Shown in pieces: positions 63,794-64,000 of a stretch of DNA of 64,000 nucleotides; positions within the stretch are counted from its first letter, which is position 1, and each line of letters starts with the position of its first letter. This stretch comes from Gammaproteobacteria bacterium UBA4421 (GTDB lineage Bacteria > Pseudomonadota > Gammaproteobacteria > Pseudomonadales > Azotimanducaceae). The stretch covers positions 38,545 through 102,544 of the forward strand of contig DGQF01000037.1 of NCBI GenBank assembly GCA_002389675.1, in the 5' to 3' direction. The notes under the pieces were generated by a model. It ran no database searches. It was given only the letters and a program-made list of their open reading frames with translations, and was not told where the DNA came from. The position numbers were made by a program, and so were the translations under genes.

Positions 63794-64000
63794 TCGGCTT
63801 GTGTAAAAAGCTACTCGCCGGCCTTTTGTAACCATCCCCTCATCGACGCAGTCAATCGGCTCAAAGTTGAACACGCTCTGATTAGAGTTCTTGGTGGGAT
63901 TTCAGCACAACATCAAGACGGAGCACCTGCATGCCTTTCAAGATGCGAGGTGTTTCGAAAAACTGCGGCTCGACCGCCATGGATTAATTGGCTTTGAGAA
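63794..64000. other. Window end, no recognised gene
   Basis: The last 207 bases hold no recognisable gene or clear terminator. A minus-strand frame of 32 codons (63882-63980) lacks homology I know. A nine-base match to the 3' end of the tRNA-Asn gene lies at 63916-63924. Confidence 0.4.

Noticed and set aside
63882..63980. 32-codon minus-strand frame at the window end
   Set aside because: Too short, no homology I know and no ribosome site; could be part of nothing.
1..64000. CRISPR arrays, insertion sequences, rRNA genes or phage genes
   Set aside because: No regularly spaced repeats, transposase-like frames, rRNA or phage structural genes were seen in the window.

Overview
The window is a densely packed stretch of a gammaproteobacterial chromosome. 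Synteny and protein sequence point to a Pseudomonas-related lineage, probably marine and uncultivated (OM60/SAR92/Halieaceae-like; this placement is an inference). The blocks metG-apbC-dcd with the rnf operon and nth, and yciO-trpS-scpAB-rluB / yciK-ubiG-mtaD / gyrA-serC-pheA-hisC-tyrA-cmk-rpsA-ihfB, match the order known from Pseudomonas, but several genes expected inside them are absent (mupP, mtnA, aroA, most of rnfC), which suggests a reduced genome. Coding density is very high, stop/start overlaps are common, and many genes start with GTG or TTG.

Layout: 1-7.2 kb holds a DUF1631-GGDEF-EAL c-di-GMP protein and the arginine genes argF and argD with a PatB-type lyase. 7.2-10.5 kb holds grxD, rnt, argG and murI. 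10.5-18.5 kb holds nth, an Rnf electron-transport operon in which RnfB is fused to the ferredoxin tail of RnfC and no other rnfC is present, then metG, apbC and dcd. 18.5-24.5 kb holds purM, a DUF2066 protein, a CDP-alcohol phosphatidyltransferase, hda, a Firmicutes-style MurG and serA. 24.5-33.7 kb holds mnmC, a sulfurtransferase, a fatty-acid desaturase, argS, a membrane-anchored cold-shock protein, a periplasmic cyclophilin, a Bacteroidetes-type pdxJ, an SH3 protein and yciB. 33.8-50.7 kb is the long Pseudomonas-like housekeeping block. 50.8-55.4 kb holds lapA, comEA and a three-gene O-antigen initiation module (4-ketoreductase, WecA/WbpL-type transferase, WbpM-type dehydratase). 55.5-56.6 kb has two unrecognised small genes, the second encoding a lipoprotein.

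A tRNA-Asn gene at 56.7 kb marks a change. Beyond it the plus strand changes from G-rich to C-rich, and a self-contained operon follows: a TetR regulator behind a 12-bp inverted repeat, a LolA-like periplasmic carrier, two FtsX/LolE-type permeases, a LolD-type ATPase and an outer-membrane beta-barrel with an N-terminal SPOR domain. Together these could form an inner-membrane to outer-membrane lipid or lipoprotein transport pathway. This operon and the Rnf fusion are the two strongest candidates for undescribed biology in the window.

Functional links: serA and serC (serine), pheA, hisC and tyrA (aromatic amino acids and histidine), argF, argD and argG (arginine), WbpM, ketoreductase and WbpL (making and loading an N-acetyl-6-deoxyhexosamine), ScpA/ScpB (condensin), and the Rnf proteins with the DNA repair enzyme Nth.
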